A stretch of DNA of 64,000 nucleotides from Bacteroidales bacterium F22. Lineage in GTDB: Bacteria > Bacteroidota > Bacteroidia > Bacteroidales > Bacteroidaceae. The notes beneath the pieces are model-generated. The model saw only the letters and a list, made by a program, of their open reading frames with translations. It was not told the DNA's origin and ran no database searches. Shown piece after piece: positions 55,977-64,000 of this stretch. The stretch is taken from the NCBI GenBank assembly GCA_029541985.1, contig CP095414.1, positions 1,798,001 through 1,862,000 on the forward strand, in the 5' to 3' direction. How positions within the stretch are numbered: position 1 is the first letter of the stretch; each line of letters opens with the position of its first letter. The translations under genes were made by a program, and so were the position numbers.

Positions 55977-56699
55977 ATGGCTGAGAAAAAAATATGGGAT
56001 TTTCAGAAAGGAGAAATTCTTTATTTCAACAAACCCTTGGAATGGAGTTCATTTCAAGTAGTAGCAAAAATAAGGTCTTGCCTACGTAAAACGCTAGACG
56101 TAAAAAAGATAAAAGTAGGGCATGCTGGTACTTTGGATCCGCTTGCTACTGGTGTGATGATTCTATGTACAGGTAAAGCAACCAAACGTATTGAAGAATT
56201 TCAATACCAGACAAAAGAATATATCGCTACCATCCATCTAGGGGCAACGACTGCTTCTTTTGATTTGGAGCACCCAGTTGATAACACCTTTCCTACTGAA
56301 CATATAGATCGTGAATTAGTAGAAAAGACACTACAACAATTTATAGGACGAATCGAACAGACTCCTCCAGCATATAGTGCAGTGAAAATAAATGGACGAC
56401 GAGCTTATCATCTTGCTCGTGATGGAAAAGAAGTTAAATTGAAGCCAAAAGTACTTGTTATTGACGAAATAGAGTTAATGGCATGCAATTTGCCCGATAT
56501 AACAGTACGTGTAGTATGTAGTAAAGGCACTTATATTCGTGCTTTAGCTCGAGACATTGGTGAAGCATTGCATAGTGGTGCACATCTCACCTCATTAGTA
56601 CGTACGAGAATTGGCGATATCACTCTTGACCAGTGTATGGACCCAACCCAAATATGGGAATGGATGAAAGAACAAGAGTTGTCCAAAGAAGAAAAATAA
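55977..56699 (+). CDS. truB: tRNA pseudouridine(55) synthase
   Basis: 240 residues. The catalytic aspartate Asp54 is in the GHAGTLDPLATGVM motif. SKGTYIRALARDIGEAL (near 180) is the second conserved TruB block. It makes pseudouridine at position 55 in the T loop of tRNAs. It follows uppP by 32 bases and precedes queA by 24 bases, so it belongs to the same rightward operon. Confidence 0.95.
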   Translation: MAEKKIWDFQKGEILYFNKPLEWSSFQVVAKIRSCLRKTLDVKKIKVGHAGTLDPLATGVMILCTGKATKRIEEFQYQTKEYIATIHLGATTASFDLEHPVDNTFPTEHIDRELVEKTLQQFIGRIEQTPPAYSAVKINGRRAYHLARDGKEVKLKPKVLVIDEIELMACNLPDITVRVVCSKGTYIRALARDIGEALHSGAHLTSLVRTRIGDITLDQCMDPTQIWEWMKEQELSKEEK

Positions 56700-56723
56700 T
56701 AGAAATTTAAAAATACAGAAGAT

Positions 56724-57779
56724 ATGAAACTAAGTCAATTTCGTTTTGAGTTACCAGAAGATCGTGTTGCACTTTATCCTACTAAATTCCGTGATGAATC
56801 TCGTTTGATGGTTCTTCATCGTACTACAGGTGAGATAGAACATAGGTTATTTAAAGACGTCATCGATTACTTTGATGAAAAAGATTTGTTTATATTCAAC
56901 AATACGAAAGTGTTTCCAGCACGTCTCTTTGGAAATAAAGAAAAGACAGGCGCACGTATCGAAGTATTTTTACTTCGTGAATTAAATGAGGAACAACGTC
57001 TCTGGGATGTATTGGTAGATCCAGCTCGAAAAATACGTATAGGCAACAAACTCTATTTTGGTGAAGATGATTCTATGGTTGCTGAAGTTATTGATAACAC
57101 CACTTCTAGAGGTCGAACTTTGCGTTTTCTTTATGACGGACCTCATGATGAATTTAAAAAGGCTCTTTACTCTTTAGGAGTCACTCCATTGCCAGATCAT
57201 ATCATTCGTCGTCCAGCGGAACCAGAAGATGCTGAACGTTTCCAATCTATATTTGCAGAAAAAGAAGGAGCAGTTACCGCTCCTACAGCTAGTTTACACT
57301 TTAGTCGTGAACTGCTCAAACGCTTTGAAATCAAAGGTGTAGATTGGACTTTTGTTACTGCCCATGCAGGACTAGGTAACTTTCGTTCCATCGACGTAGA
57401 AGATTTGACCAAACATAAGATGGAAAGTGAGCAAATTGAAATTAACCAGACTGCTGTAGACACAGTAAACAGCAAGAAAGATGAGAAACGTAGAGTGTGT
57501 GCAGTAGGAACGACCACTATGCGTGCTTTGGAAAGTACTTATTCTACTGATGGTCATCTCAAGGCCTTTAGTGGTTGGACAAATAAATTTATTTTTCCTC
57601 CTTACGAATTTAATGTAGCCACTAGTCTTATATCCAATTTCCATATGCCATATTCTACTTTATTGATGCTAGTAGCTGCTTTTGGTGGATACGATTTAGT
57701 CATGAATGCTTATCAAGTGGCAATAGAAGAGAAGTACCGTTTTGGTACCTATGGAGATGCCATGTTAATCATCGATTAA
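56724..57779 (+). CDS. queA: S-adenosylmethionine:tRNA ribosyltransferase-isomerase
   Basis: 351 residues, normal length. The family blocks [13 protein letters not shown] (near 57), [17 protein letters not shown] (near 175) and the C-terminal [10 protein letters not shown] are present. It transfers and rearranges the ribose of S-adenosylmethionine onto 7-aminomethyl-7-deazaguanine in tRNA to give epoxyqueuosine. It consumes SAM, which is made by metK two genes downstream. Confidence 0.95.
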   Translation: MKLSQFRFELPEDRVALYPTKFRDESRLMVLHRTTGEIEHRLFKDVIDYFDEKDLFIFNNTKVFPARLFGNKEKTGARIEVFLLRELNEEQRLWDVLVDPARKIRIGNKLYFGEDDSMVAEVIDNTTSRGRTLRFLYDGPHDEFKKALYSLGVTPLPDHIIRRPAEPEDAERFQSIFAEKEGAVTAPTASLHFSRELLKRFEIKGVDWTFVTAHAGLGNFRSIDVEDLTKHKMESEQIEINQTAVDTVNSKKDEKRRVCAVGTTTMRALESTYSTDGHLKAFSGWTNKFIFPPYEFNVATSLISNFHMPYSTLLMLVAAFGGYDLVMNAYQVAIEEKYRFGTYGDAMLIID

Positions 57780-57826
57780 TAAGGAAAAAAAATCAGATTA
57801 TTAAACATTTCTCAATCCTAAGAGAC

Positions 57827-58306
57827 ATGTCTCATTCAAACCGAATGCTCTATTTAGGTCTTGGTAGCAATCAAGGAGATAGAGTTCACTATATACAGCG
57901 TGCTATTGATTTATTACAAGAATCAATAGCACCTATTTGTATGCAATCTACATTGGTAGAAACTTCTGCTTGGGGCTTTGATTCTCCAAATAACTTTCTC
58001 AATGGAGTCGTTGCTCTAGAGACGAATTTAGACCCTCTTCGCTTATTAGATATCACCCAACAGATAGAAATCAAACTAGGGAGAACTTATAAGCGTCAGA
58101 GCAGTCAAGAAGACTATCACGACAGAACCATAGATATCGACATGCTGCTTTTGGGCGACATGGTTTTTCATAGCAGACGATTAATTCTTCCACATCCAGA
58201 GATGATAACTCGTGACTTCGTTATGTGTCCACTAGCAGAGATACAACCAAATTTAATACACCCCTTATTAGGTGTTAATATTGTAGAAATAAGCAACAAA
58301 TTGTAA
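57827..58306 (+). CDS. folK: 2-amino-4-hydroxy-6-hydroxymethyldihydropteridine pyrophosphokinase
   Basis: 159 residues. LGLGSNQGDRVHYIQRAIDL (N-terminal GSNxGD block) and the RTIDIDMLLLGD motif with the metal-binding Asp-x-Asp pair identify HPPK. It transfers pyrophosphate from ATP to the pterin in folate synthesis. It lies 47 bases after queA and is the last gene before the metK leader. Confidence 0.93.
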   Translation: MSHSNRMLYLGLGSNQGDRVHYIQRAIDLLQESIAPICMQSTLVETSAWGFDSPNNFLNGVVALETNLDPLRLLDITQQIEIKLGRTYKRQSSQEDYHDRTIDIDMLLLGDMVFHSRRLILPHPEMITRDFVMCPLAEIQPNLIHPLLGVNIVEISNKL

Positions 58307-58337
58307 TCATATTAATTATAATTACTTATCTTTACGC

Positions 58338-58484
58338 TCGGATTCATATCCGTGGAAAGATTTGTCGATGCTTGCAACCACTAAAAATGCTAAACTTCTC
58401 GTACGATAGTCTATGGATTATCGTCTTTTGCAAGCACCTCTAAATTATCCCGTGGATTTGATCTATGGGACTTTTTTTGTCCCT
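58338..58484 (+). ncRNA. SAM-II-like riboswitch candidate with terminator, upstream of metK
   Basis: A hairpin CGGAT-TCAT-ATCCG (58339-58352) is followed by a possible H-type pseudoknot: GTGG (58352-58355) pairs with CCAC (58378-58381), enclosing AAAGATTTG and GCTTGCAA, and is followed by TAAAAATGCTAAACTT, like the SAM-II class core (GATTT, GCAA, AAAA, GCTAAA). GCTTGCAA (58370-58377) can instead pair with TTGCAAGC (58428-58435) around an ACGATA/TATCGT stem, a plausible switch. An intrinsic terminator (58448-58478) follows. The position before the SAM synthetase gene is the expected feedback site. The class is inferred from memory of the consensus. Confidence 0.6.
58448..58478 (+). terminator. 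Terminator in the metK leader
   Basis: TCCCGTGGAT pairs with ATCTATGGGA (58448-58470; ten pairs including two G:T, 3-base loop), followed by C and seven Ts. GGGAC and GTCCC around this T run could form a competing hairpin. It is probably the riboswitch expression platform. Confidence 0.65.
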
Positions 58485-58530
58485 ATATATGAGTTATTAA
58501 TAAGAATAAATCACTTTAAATAATAGAAAT

Positions 58531-59826
58531 ATGGGATATTTATTTACATCAGAATCTGTGTCCGAAGGGCATCCAGATAAAGTAGCTGACCAAATATCAG
58601 ATGCTATCCTCGATGAGTTTTTGGCCTATGACCCAAATTCAAAAGTAGCTTGTGAGACTCTCGTCACTACAGGTCAGGTCGTTTTAGCTGGAGAAGTAAA
58701 CTCAAGTACTTATGTTGACCTTCAAGATACTGCACGTCGTGTCATACAAAAGATAGGTTATACCAAAGGAGAATATATGTTTGAAGCTAATTCATGTGGT
58801 GTATTTAGTGCTATTCATGAGCAAAGTGCAGACATCAACCGTGGTGTAGACCGTTTAGACCCAGCTTCACAAGGTGCTGGTGACCAAGGTATGATGTTTG
58901 GTTATGCAACCAACGAGACAGAGAACTATATGCCATTATCACTAGACCTTTCACACCGTATTCTTGAAGTATTAGCTGATATACGCCGTGAGGGAAAAGA
59001 GATGACGTATCTACGTCCAGATTCTAAAAGCCAAGTAACTATAGAATATGATGATGCAGGCGTAGCCAAGCGAATAGACACCATCGTCGTGTCTACACAG
59101 CATGATGATTTTATAGAACCAAAAGATGACTCTAAAGAAGCTCAATTAGCAGCTGATGAAGAGATGTTAGCAATTATCCACAACGATGTAATCAACATCT
59201 TGATGCCACGAGTAATCGGACATATCACTCACAAAAAGATTCTTGACATGTTCAATGACCAAATCAAGTATCATGTGAATCCAACAGGAAAATTCGTGAT
59301 TGGTGGACCTCATGGCGATACCGGTTTGACAGGTCGTAAGATTATCGTCGACACTTATGGTGGTAAAGGAGCTCATGGTGGAGGTGCTTTCTCAGGTAAA
59401 GACCCAAGTAAAGTAGACCGTAGTGCAGCCTATGCTGCTCGTCATATCGCAAAAAATCTTGTAGCAGCAGGTGTCTCAGATGAACTCTTAGTTCAAGTAT
59501 CTTATGCGATAGGGGTTGCAGAGCCAATCAATATCTTCGTCGATACCTATGGTAAATCTAAGGTTTCTTTGACAGATGTACAGATTGCAGAAAAGATTAC
59601 TGAATTGTTCGATATGCGTCCTTATGCGATAGAGAACAGACTCAAGTTGCGCAATCCAATATATTTGGAAACTGCTGCTTATGGACACATGGGTAGAGTA
59701 CCTCAGGTGGTTACTAAAAAATTTGCTTCTCGATACTCAGAACCGAAAGAAATAGAAGTAGAATTGTTTACATGGGAGAAATTAGACTACGTAGACAAAA
59801 TAAAAGCTGCCTTTGGAATAAAATAG
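58531..59826 (+). CDS. metK: S-adenosylmethionine synthetase
   Basis: 431 residues. The signatures [18 protein letters not shown] (about 14-31), [12 protein letters not shown] (near 117) and [20 protein letters not shown] (P-loop-like, near 290) are all intact. It makes SAM from methionine and ATP. The 224-base leader before it contains a candidate SAM-sensing riboswitch and an intrinsic terminator, giving product feedback. It ends the rightward block that begins at 52 kb. Confidence 0.96.
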   Translation: MGYLFTSESVSEGHPDKVADQISDAILDEFLAYDPNSKVACETLVTTGQVVLAGEVNSSTYVDLQDTARRVIQKIGYTKGEYMFEANSCGVFSAIHEQSADINRGVDRLDPASQGAGDQGMMFGYATNETENYMPLSLDLSHRILEVLADIRREGKEMTYLRPDSKSQVTIEYDDAGVAKRIDTIVVSTQHDDFIEPKDDSKEAQLAADEEMLAIIHNDVINILMPRVIGHITHKKILDMFNDQIKYHVNPTGKFVIGGPHGDTGLTGRKIIVDTYGGKGAHGGGAFSGKDPSKVDRSAAYAARHIAKNLVAAGVSDELLVQVSYAIGVAEPINIFVDTYGKSKVSLTDVQIAEKITELFDMRPYAIENRLKLRNPIYLETAAYGHMGRVPQVVTKKFASRYSEPKEIEVELFTWEKLDYVDKIKAAFGIK

Positions 59827-59846
59827 AAGCGCACTTTTTCTAAATT

Positions 59847-59889
59847 AAAAAAAGAAGGATATATCGTTTAGATATATCCTTCTTTTTTT
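59847..59889. terminator. Two-way terminator between metK and rdgB
   Basis: AAAAAAAGAAGGATATATC (59847-59865) pairs perfectly with 59871-59889 around a 5-base loop, with A and T runs outside, between convergent genes. Confidence 0.88.
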
Positions 59890-60500
59890 TAAGCTAATGT
59901 TTTTAGATAGTCTGCTAATTTTGCCACTGCCCTTGCTCTGTGACTAATACTATTCTTGATGTCATCTCCCAATGATGCGAACGATTCGCTATAGCCCTCA
60001 GGACAAAATATAGGGTCATAACCAAATCCTTCATGGCCAGACTTCCTCATCAAGATACGACCTTCTACGACACCTTCAAATTGATGCTCTTTGCCCTTTA
60101 TGATTAAACTAATAACCGTACGAAAGCGGGCAGTTCGTTTCTCTAACGGTACCGTTGCTAGTTCGCGTAGCACACGTCCCATATTAGCTTCGTTATCATG
60201 GCTTGGAACTTCTTGTTCACAAGAGGGATCTAATGCGCCATATCGGGCAGTATAGACACCTGGAGCCCCATTGAGTGCATCTATTTCTAAGCCAGTATCA
60301 TCTGCGAAGCAATCTAGGTGATAACGTGTAGAGACAAACTTAGATTTGATGGTTGCATTTTCTTCGAGAGTCGTTCCTGTCTCGGGTATATCAGTCGTAC
60401 AATTGATATCTTTCAAACTTAAGAGTTCAATCTCTTTAGGAATCATTTTGGACACCTCTTCTAACTTATGACTATTATTGGTCGCAAATACGAGTTTCAT
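59889..60500 (-). CDS. rdgB: XTP/dITP diphosphatase (RdgB/HAM1)
   Basis: 203 residues. The family blocks [12 protein letters not shown] (N-terminus), [22 protein letters not shown] (near 65) and [12 protein letters not shown] plus [10 protein letters not shown] (C-terminus) are present. It removes deaminated purine nucleotides (ITP, XTP, dITP) from the pool so they are not built into DNA or RNA. It lies 35 bases after the YitT-family gene and probably shares its transcript. Confidence 0.94.
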   Translation of the reverse strand: MKLVFATNNSHKLEEVSKMIPKEIELLSLKDINCTTDIPETGTTLEENATIKSKFVSTRYHLDCFADDTGLEIDALNGAPGVYTARYGALDPSCEQEVPSHDNEANMGRVLRELATVPLEKRTARFRTVISLIIKGKEHQFEGVVEGRILMRKSGHEGFGYDPIFCPEGYSESFASLGDDIKNSISHRARAVAKLADYLKTLA

Positions 60501-60535
60501 ATAAATGATAATTTAAAACGATTAGATGAATAATA

Positions 60536-61450
60536 TTAAGCCTTGATGGTATCAAATCCTTCACCATACACACCGATAACCTGACTTTGAGAGATAAATG
60601 CTTCAGGATCTATTGCTTTTATGGTACGGAATATCTGGATACTCTGTCTTTTTCTAGCCAATACCATAACTATTTGAGTATTTTCTTTAGAAAAGTAACG
60701 CTGTGCATTGATAAATGTCACTCCACGACGAGGACCTTTGTTGATCGCTTCAGCAATCTCATTATACTTTTTACTTATGATTAGGAATTGGACAGAAGAA
60801 CGGCTACCATTGACGATCAAGTCTATGATATACCCGACGATGACGAGTGTGACAAGGCCATATACGACTCTAGCCCAACTATGAAAGACAAAATAACAAC
60901 TAGAGATGATAAAGATATCACTATAGATAATCATACGCCCCATCCCTATATCTTTATATTTATTGACCACGGCAGCTATGATATCTGTCCCACCAGTACT
61001 ACCATTGTTGATAAATACGATACCCAGTCCGATACCACACATTGCAGCACCAATGACACAAGCCATATCTTGTCCACTGTCTCCTAGTATTTTTCCTTCA
61101 ATATTCATGGCGACAATTTCTTGACACAGCCATAAGATGAAAGTCATCGATAAGATAGCATAAGTCGTCTTGATGATAAATTTTTTTCCAAGTAGTTTGA
61201 AGGCTAACCCCAGCATAACTACATTAAGAATAAAATAAGAATTCTGCACAGGGAATCCTGTAGCATAGAAGATAATCGCTGCTATACCAGTCACTCCACC
61301 CGTAGCGATTTCGTAAGGCAACAAAAAGGCAGCCCAGCCCATTGAGTATACAAAGATACCTATCGTAATCATCAAGTAATCTCTTGCTTCAAGCAGCATC
61401 AATTCTCGTTTGATTGCCAAATCTCTCACTCTTCTTTTAATTTCTACCAT
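60536..61450 (-). CDS. YitT-family membrane protein (DUF161 plus DUF2179)
   Basis: 304 residues: a cytoplasmic basic N-terminus, about five or six membrane segments (residues about 22-205; GGVTGIAAIIFYATGFP, NNGSTGGTDIIAAVVNKY) and a C-terminal soluble DUF2179 domain (about 215-300; PRRGVTFINAQRYFS). The role of the family is not established. It is upstream of rdgB on the same strand and follows leuS, from which it is separated by a strong terminator, so it should have its own promoter. Confidence 0.88.
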   Translation of the reverse strand: MVEIKRRVRDLAIKRELMLLEARDYLMITIGIFVYSMGWAAFLLPYEIATGGVTGIAAIIFYATGFPVQNSYFILNVVMLGLAFKLLGKKFIIKTTYAILSMTFILWLCQEIVAMNIEGKILGDSGQDMACVIGAAMCGIGLGIVFINNGSTGGTDIIAAVVNKYKDIGMGRMIIYSDIFIISSCYFVFHSWARVVYGLVTLVIVGYIIDLIVNGSRSSVQFLIISKKYNEIAEAINKGPRRGVTFINAQRYFSKENTQIVMVLARKRQSIQIFRTIKAIDPEAFISQSQVIGVYGEGFDTIKA

Positions 61451-61488
61451 TGTTTCTAAGTATATAAATAGCAGTAAAAAATGTATGT

Positions 61489-61518
61489 AAAAAAAAGGGA
61501 GGTAGTCAACTACCTCCC
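61489..61518 (-). terminator. Terminator of leuS
   Basis: GGGAGGTAGT (61497-61506) and ACTACCTCCC (61509-61518) pair with a very tight loop, followed on the minus strand by eight Ts, just after the leuS stop codon at 61532. Confidence 0.88.
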
Positions 61519-61531
61519 TAAGTATAGTATA

Positions 61532-64000
61532 CTATCCGATGACGATATTTACGATTTTCTTAGGAACGACAATCACCTTTCTAACCGTTTTTCCCTCGAG
61601 CCACTTTTGAGCTGACTCATGAGCTAGAACAGTTCGTTCGATCTCCTCCTTACTTGTATCTACAGGGAAGGAGAGTGTGAATCGTGATTTACCGTTGAAG
61701 CTAATAGAATAGGTCACATTATCTTCTTTGAGGTATTCTTCATTAAATGCAGGCCATGAAGCATCACAGACAGAAGTTTGTTTTCCCAACTGATGCCATA
61801 GTTCTTCTGCGATATGTGGAGCAAAAGGAGCTAAAGTAACCAACAATGTTTCTAAGATATCTTGTTTATGACAATCTAGTTTCTGTAATTCATTGACACA
61901 TATCATGAAAGCACTTATCGATGTGTTGTAAGAAAATTCTTCAATATCTCGACTAACTTTCTTTATCAGTGTATGCAGTACTTTAAGTTCCTTTTTGTCT
62001 GCTTGATCATTAGTGACAAGTGTCTTGCCATCACGGTCAAAGAATAAGCTCCAGAACTTGCGAACGAAACGATGTACTCCATCGATACCATTGGTATCCC
62101 AAGGTTTAGACTGTTCTACTGGACCAAGAAACATCTCGTACATACGTAAAGTATCAGCTCCATATCTTTCTATGATAAAATCAGGATTAACTACGTTGTA
62201 CATCGATTTACTCATCTTTTCTACAGCCCATCCACAGATATATTTACCCTCTTCGAGTATAAATTCAGCAGCATTAAATTCAGGTCTCCAAGCCTTAAAT
62301 GCCTCAATGTCTAATTGATCATTGCTGACGATATTGACATCCACATGAATAGGAGTCACCTCATATTTATCTTTAAGTCCTAGCGAGACGAAAGTATTGG
62401 TATCTTTGATTCTATAAACGAAGTTAGAACGACCTTGTATCATTCCTTGATTCACTAATTTCTGGAAAGGCTCATCTTTTACTGTATAACCGAGGTCATA
62501 CAAGAATTTATTCCAAAATCGTGCATAAATCAAATGACCTGTTGCATGTTCAGTACCTCCTACATACAAGTCTACATTCTCCCAATATGCATTGGCCTCT
62601 GGCCCTACAAGCCTCTGGTTATTATGAGGATCCATATATCGAAGATAATATGCAGATGAGCCAGCAAATCCGGGCATCGTATTGAGTTCGAGAGGATAGC
62701 CCTCTTCAGTAACCCAATCTTTAGCACGACCCAATGGAGGGTCTCCCGCTTCAGTAGGCAAGAACTTATCCACTTCAGGGAGTTCTAATGGCAATTTGTC
62801 TTCAGGCAACATGTAAGGCATCCCATCCTTATAGTACACAGGAAATGGTTCACCCCAATAGCGTTGTCGAGAGAATATAGCATCACGAAGGCGATAATTC
62901 ACTTTCACATCACCAAGTCCGCTCTCTTTGATATATTGTTTTGTTTTCTCTATCGCTTCTTTGATAGTCAAGCCATTAAGTACCAGCGGAGCATTTTCCA
63001 CTTGTGATGGAATAGGTGAGTTTATCATGATTCCTTCTTTGGCATCGAAACTCTCTTCACTGACATCACACCCCTCTATCAATGGGCGAATCTCGAGATT
63101 GAAATGCTTAGCAAAAGCATAATCACGACTATCATGTGCCGGTACTGCCATGATGGCTCCTGTACCGTAGCCAGCAAGTACATAATCACTAACCCATACA
63201 GGGATAGATTCTTGAGTCAACGGGTTGATAGCATAGCTACCTGTAAATACTCCACTGACCTTCTTATCTGTTTGACGCTCTAGTTCAGTCCGTTTCTGAG
63301 TGGCACTGATATAGGCATCTATTTCATCTTTTTGTTCTGCAGTAGTCAACTGAGCCACCAATTCGCTTTCAGGAGCCAATACCATAAATGTGACACCAAA
63401 TACTGTATCTGCACGTGTCGTAAATACGGTCATCTCTACATCAGAATCTTTTACTTTGAAAGACAACTCTGCACCTTCAGAACGACCAATCCAGTTCCGT
63501 TGAGTTTCTTTAAGTGAACTAGTCCAATTGATAGAATCTAATCCATCGAGTAAACGTTGAGAATAAGCTGATACCCGCAAGCACCATTGTTTCATCATCT
63601 TTTGGATGACAGGATATCCTCCACGTTCTGATACACCATCCACTACTTCATCATTAGCCAATACAGTACCCAATTTAGGACACCAATTGACCATCGTATT
63701 GCCAAGATAAGCGATACGATAATTCATCAACGTCTCTTGCTGCTGTTTCTCAGTCATGGCATTCCATTCTGAAGCACTAAATTCAAGTTCCTCACTGCAA
63801 GAAGCATGAACCCCCTTAGTACCTTCTTGAGCAAAATAAGCAGCTAACTCAGAAATGGGTTTTGCTTTTTGATCATTTAGACAGAAAAAAGACTCGAACA
63901 TTTGTTGAAATGCCCATTGAGTCCAATGATAATAGTTCGGATCACAAGTACGCACTTCACGACTCCAATCGAAAGAAAATCCGATTTTATCCAACTGTTC
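61532..64000 (-). CDS. leuS: Leucyl-tRNA synthetase (5' end beyond the window)
   Basis: At least 822 residues, cut by the right edge. The N-terminal part with the HIGH motif lies outside. Visible here are the editing (CP1) domain ([39 protein letters not shown]), the KMSKS loop ([13 protein letters not shown]), the anticodon-binding domain and the C-terminal domain ([15 protein letters not shown]). It charges tRNA-Leu. The frame stays open to base 64000 ([12 protein letters not shown]), so the gene simply continues and is not truncated biologically. Confidence 0.96.
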   Translation of the reverse strand, partial: EQLDKIGFSFDWSREVRTCDPNYYHWTQWAFQQMFESFFCLNDQKAKPISELAAYFAQEGTKGVHASCSEELEFSASEWNAMTEKQQQETLMNYRIAYLGNTMVNWCPKLGTVLANDEVVDGVSERGGYPVIQKMMKQWCLRVSAYSQRLLDGLDSINWTSSLKETQRNWIGRSEGAELSFKVKDSDVEMTVFTTRADTVFGVTFMVLAPESELVAQLTTAEQKDEIDAYISATQKRTELERQTDKKVSGVFTGSYAINPLTQESIPVWVSDYVLAGYGTGAIMAVPAHDSRDYAFAKHFNLEIRPLIEGCDVSEESFDAKEGIMINSPIPSQVENAPLVLNGLTIKEAIEKTKQYIKESGLGDVKVNYRLRDAIFSRQRYWGEPFPVYYKDGMPYMLPEDKLPLELPEVDKFLPTEAGDPPLGRAKDWVTEEGYPLELNTMPGFAGSSAYYLRYMDPHNNQRLVGPEANAYWENVDLYVGGTEHATGHLIYARFWNKFLYDLGYTVKDEPFQKLVNQGMIQGRSNFVYRIKDTNTFVSLGLKDKYEVTPIHVDVNIVSNDQLDIEAFKAWRPEFNAAEFILEEGKYICGWAVEKMSKSMYNVVNPDFIIERYGADTLRMYEMFLGPVEQSKPWDTNGIDGVHRFVRKFWSLFFDRDGKTLVTNDQADKKELKVLHTLIKKVSRDIEEFSYNTSISAFMICVNELQKLDCHKQDILETLLVTLAPFAPHIAEELWHQLGKQTSVCDASWPAFNEEYLKEDNVTYSISFNGKSRFTLSFPVDTSKEEIERTVLAHESAQKWLEGKTVRKVIVVPKKIVNIVIG

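Noticed and set aside
58321..58484. SAM-I (S-box) riboswitch before metK
   Set aside because: GCAACC and GCTAAA words are present, but the S-box kink-turn and GGAGGGA/GGCCC elements are not. The SAM-II-like pseudoknot reading fits better.

Overview
The window looks like a chromosomal piece of a member of the Bacteroidales (phylum Bacteroidota), probably a gut glycan degrader. Three SusC/SusD pairs, an ECF-sigma/FecR system, short MiaB- and LeuS-type core genes, and many copies of the Bacteroidota promoter pattern (TTTG or TTG, about 19-21 bases, TAnnTTTG) all point this way. Genus is not assigned. No insertion sequence, prophage or CRISPR array was seen.

Layout. 1-16.6 kb: a glycan-uptake locus with a hexuronate-type MFS transporter, a LacI-type regulator, an 850-residue secreted protein of unknown function, two tandem SusC/SusD pairs and a surface lipoprotein with a discoidin-like domain, closed by a strong terminator. 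16.6-24.0 kb: a second, opposite-strand glycan locus (ECF sigma, FecR anti-sigma, SusC with STN domain, SusD) followed by the broken remains of a sulfatase. 24.0-25.4 kb: a gene-poor RNA region with two near-identical small-RNA units on the minus strand, a further structured minus-strand transcript, and initiator tRNA-fMet. 25.5-32.5 kb: TetR regulator and a TolC/HlyD/ABC export operon with the YbhGFSR layout, but with the two ATPase halves as separate genes. 32.5-33.8 kb: an FHS-type sugar transporter. 33.9-40.4 kb: TonB receptor, RhtX/FptX-like permease, hemN and hemG, readable as uptake and use of a porphyrin or siderophore. 40.4-47.1 kb: CorA, PBP4-type peptidase, lipoamide dehydrogenase, rubrerythrin with a long Fur/PerR-type palindrome in its promoter, and a SulP transporter. 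47.1-51.5 kb: miaB, a small membrane protein, a CoA-transferase and a SpoU methyltransferase. 51.5-52.0 kb: an AT-rich gap with DnaA-box-like words. 52.0-59.8 kb: a run of rightward housekeeping genes (radical SAM, methyltransferase, ftsX, DUF3098, uppP, truB, queA, folK, metK), with a SAM-II-like riboswitch and terminator before metK. 59.9-64.0 kb: rdgB, a YitT-family membrane protein and leuS, which runs off the right edge.

The least explained parts are the small-RNA region at 24.0-25.0 kb (two promoters of identical architecture, each with the same 14-base palindrome at the same distance upstream, plus a probable third relative at 48.7 kb), the sulfatase relic, the 850-residue protein, and the SusC that lacks the usual N-terminal extension. 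All calls rest on reading the sequence; no database was searched.
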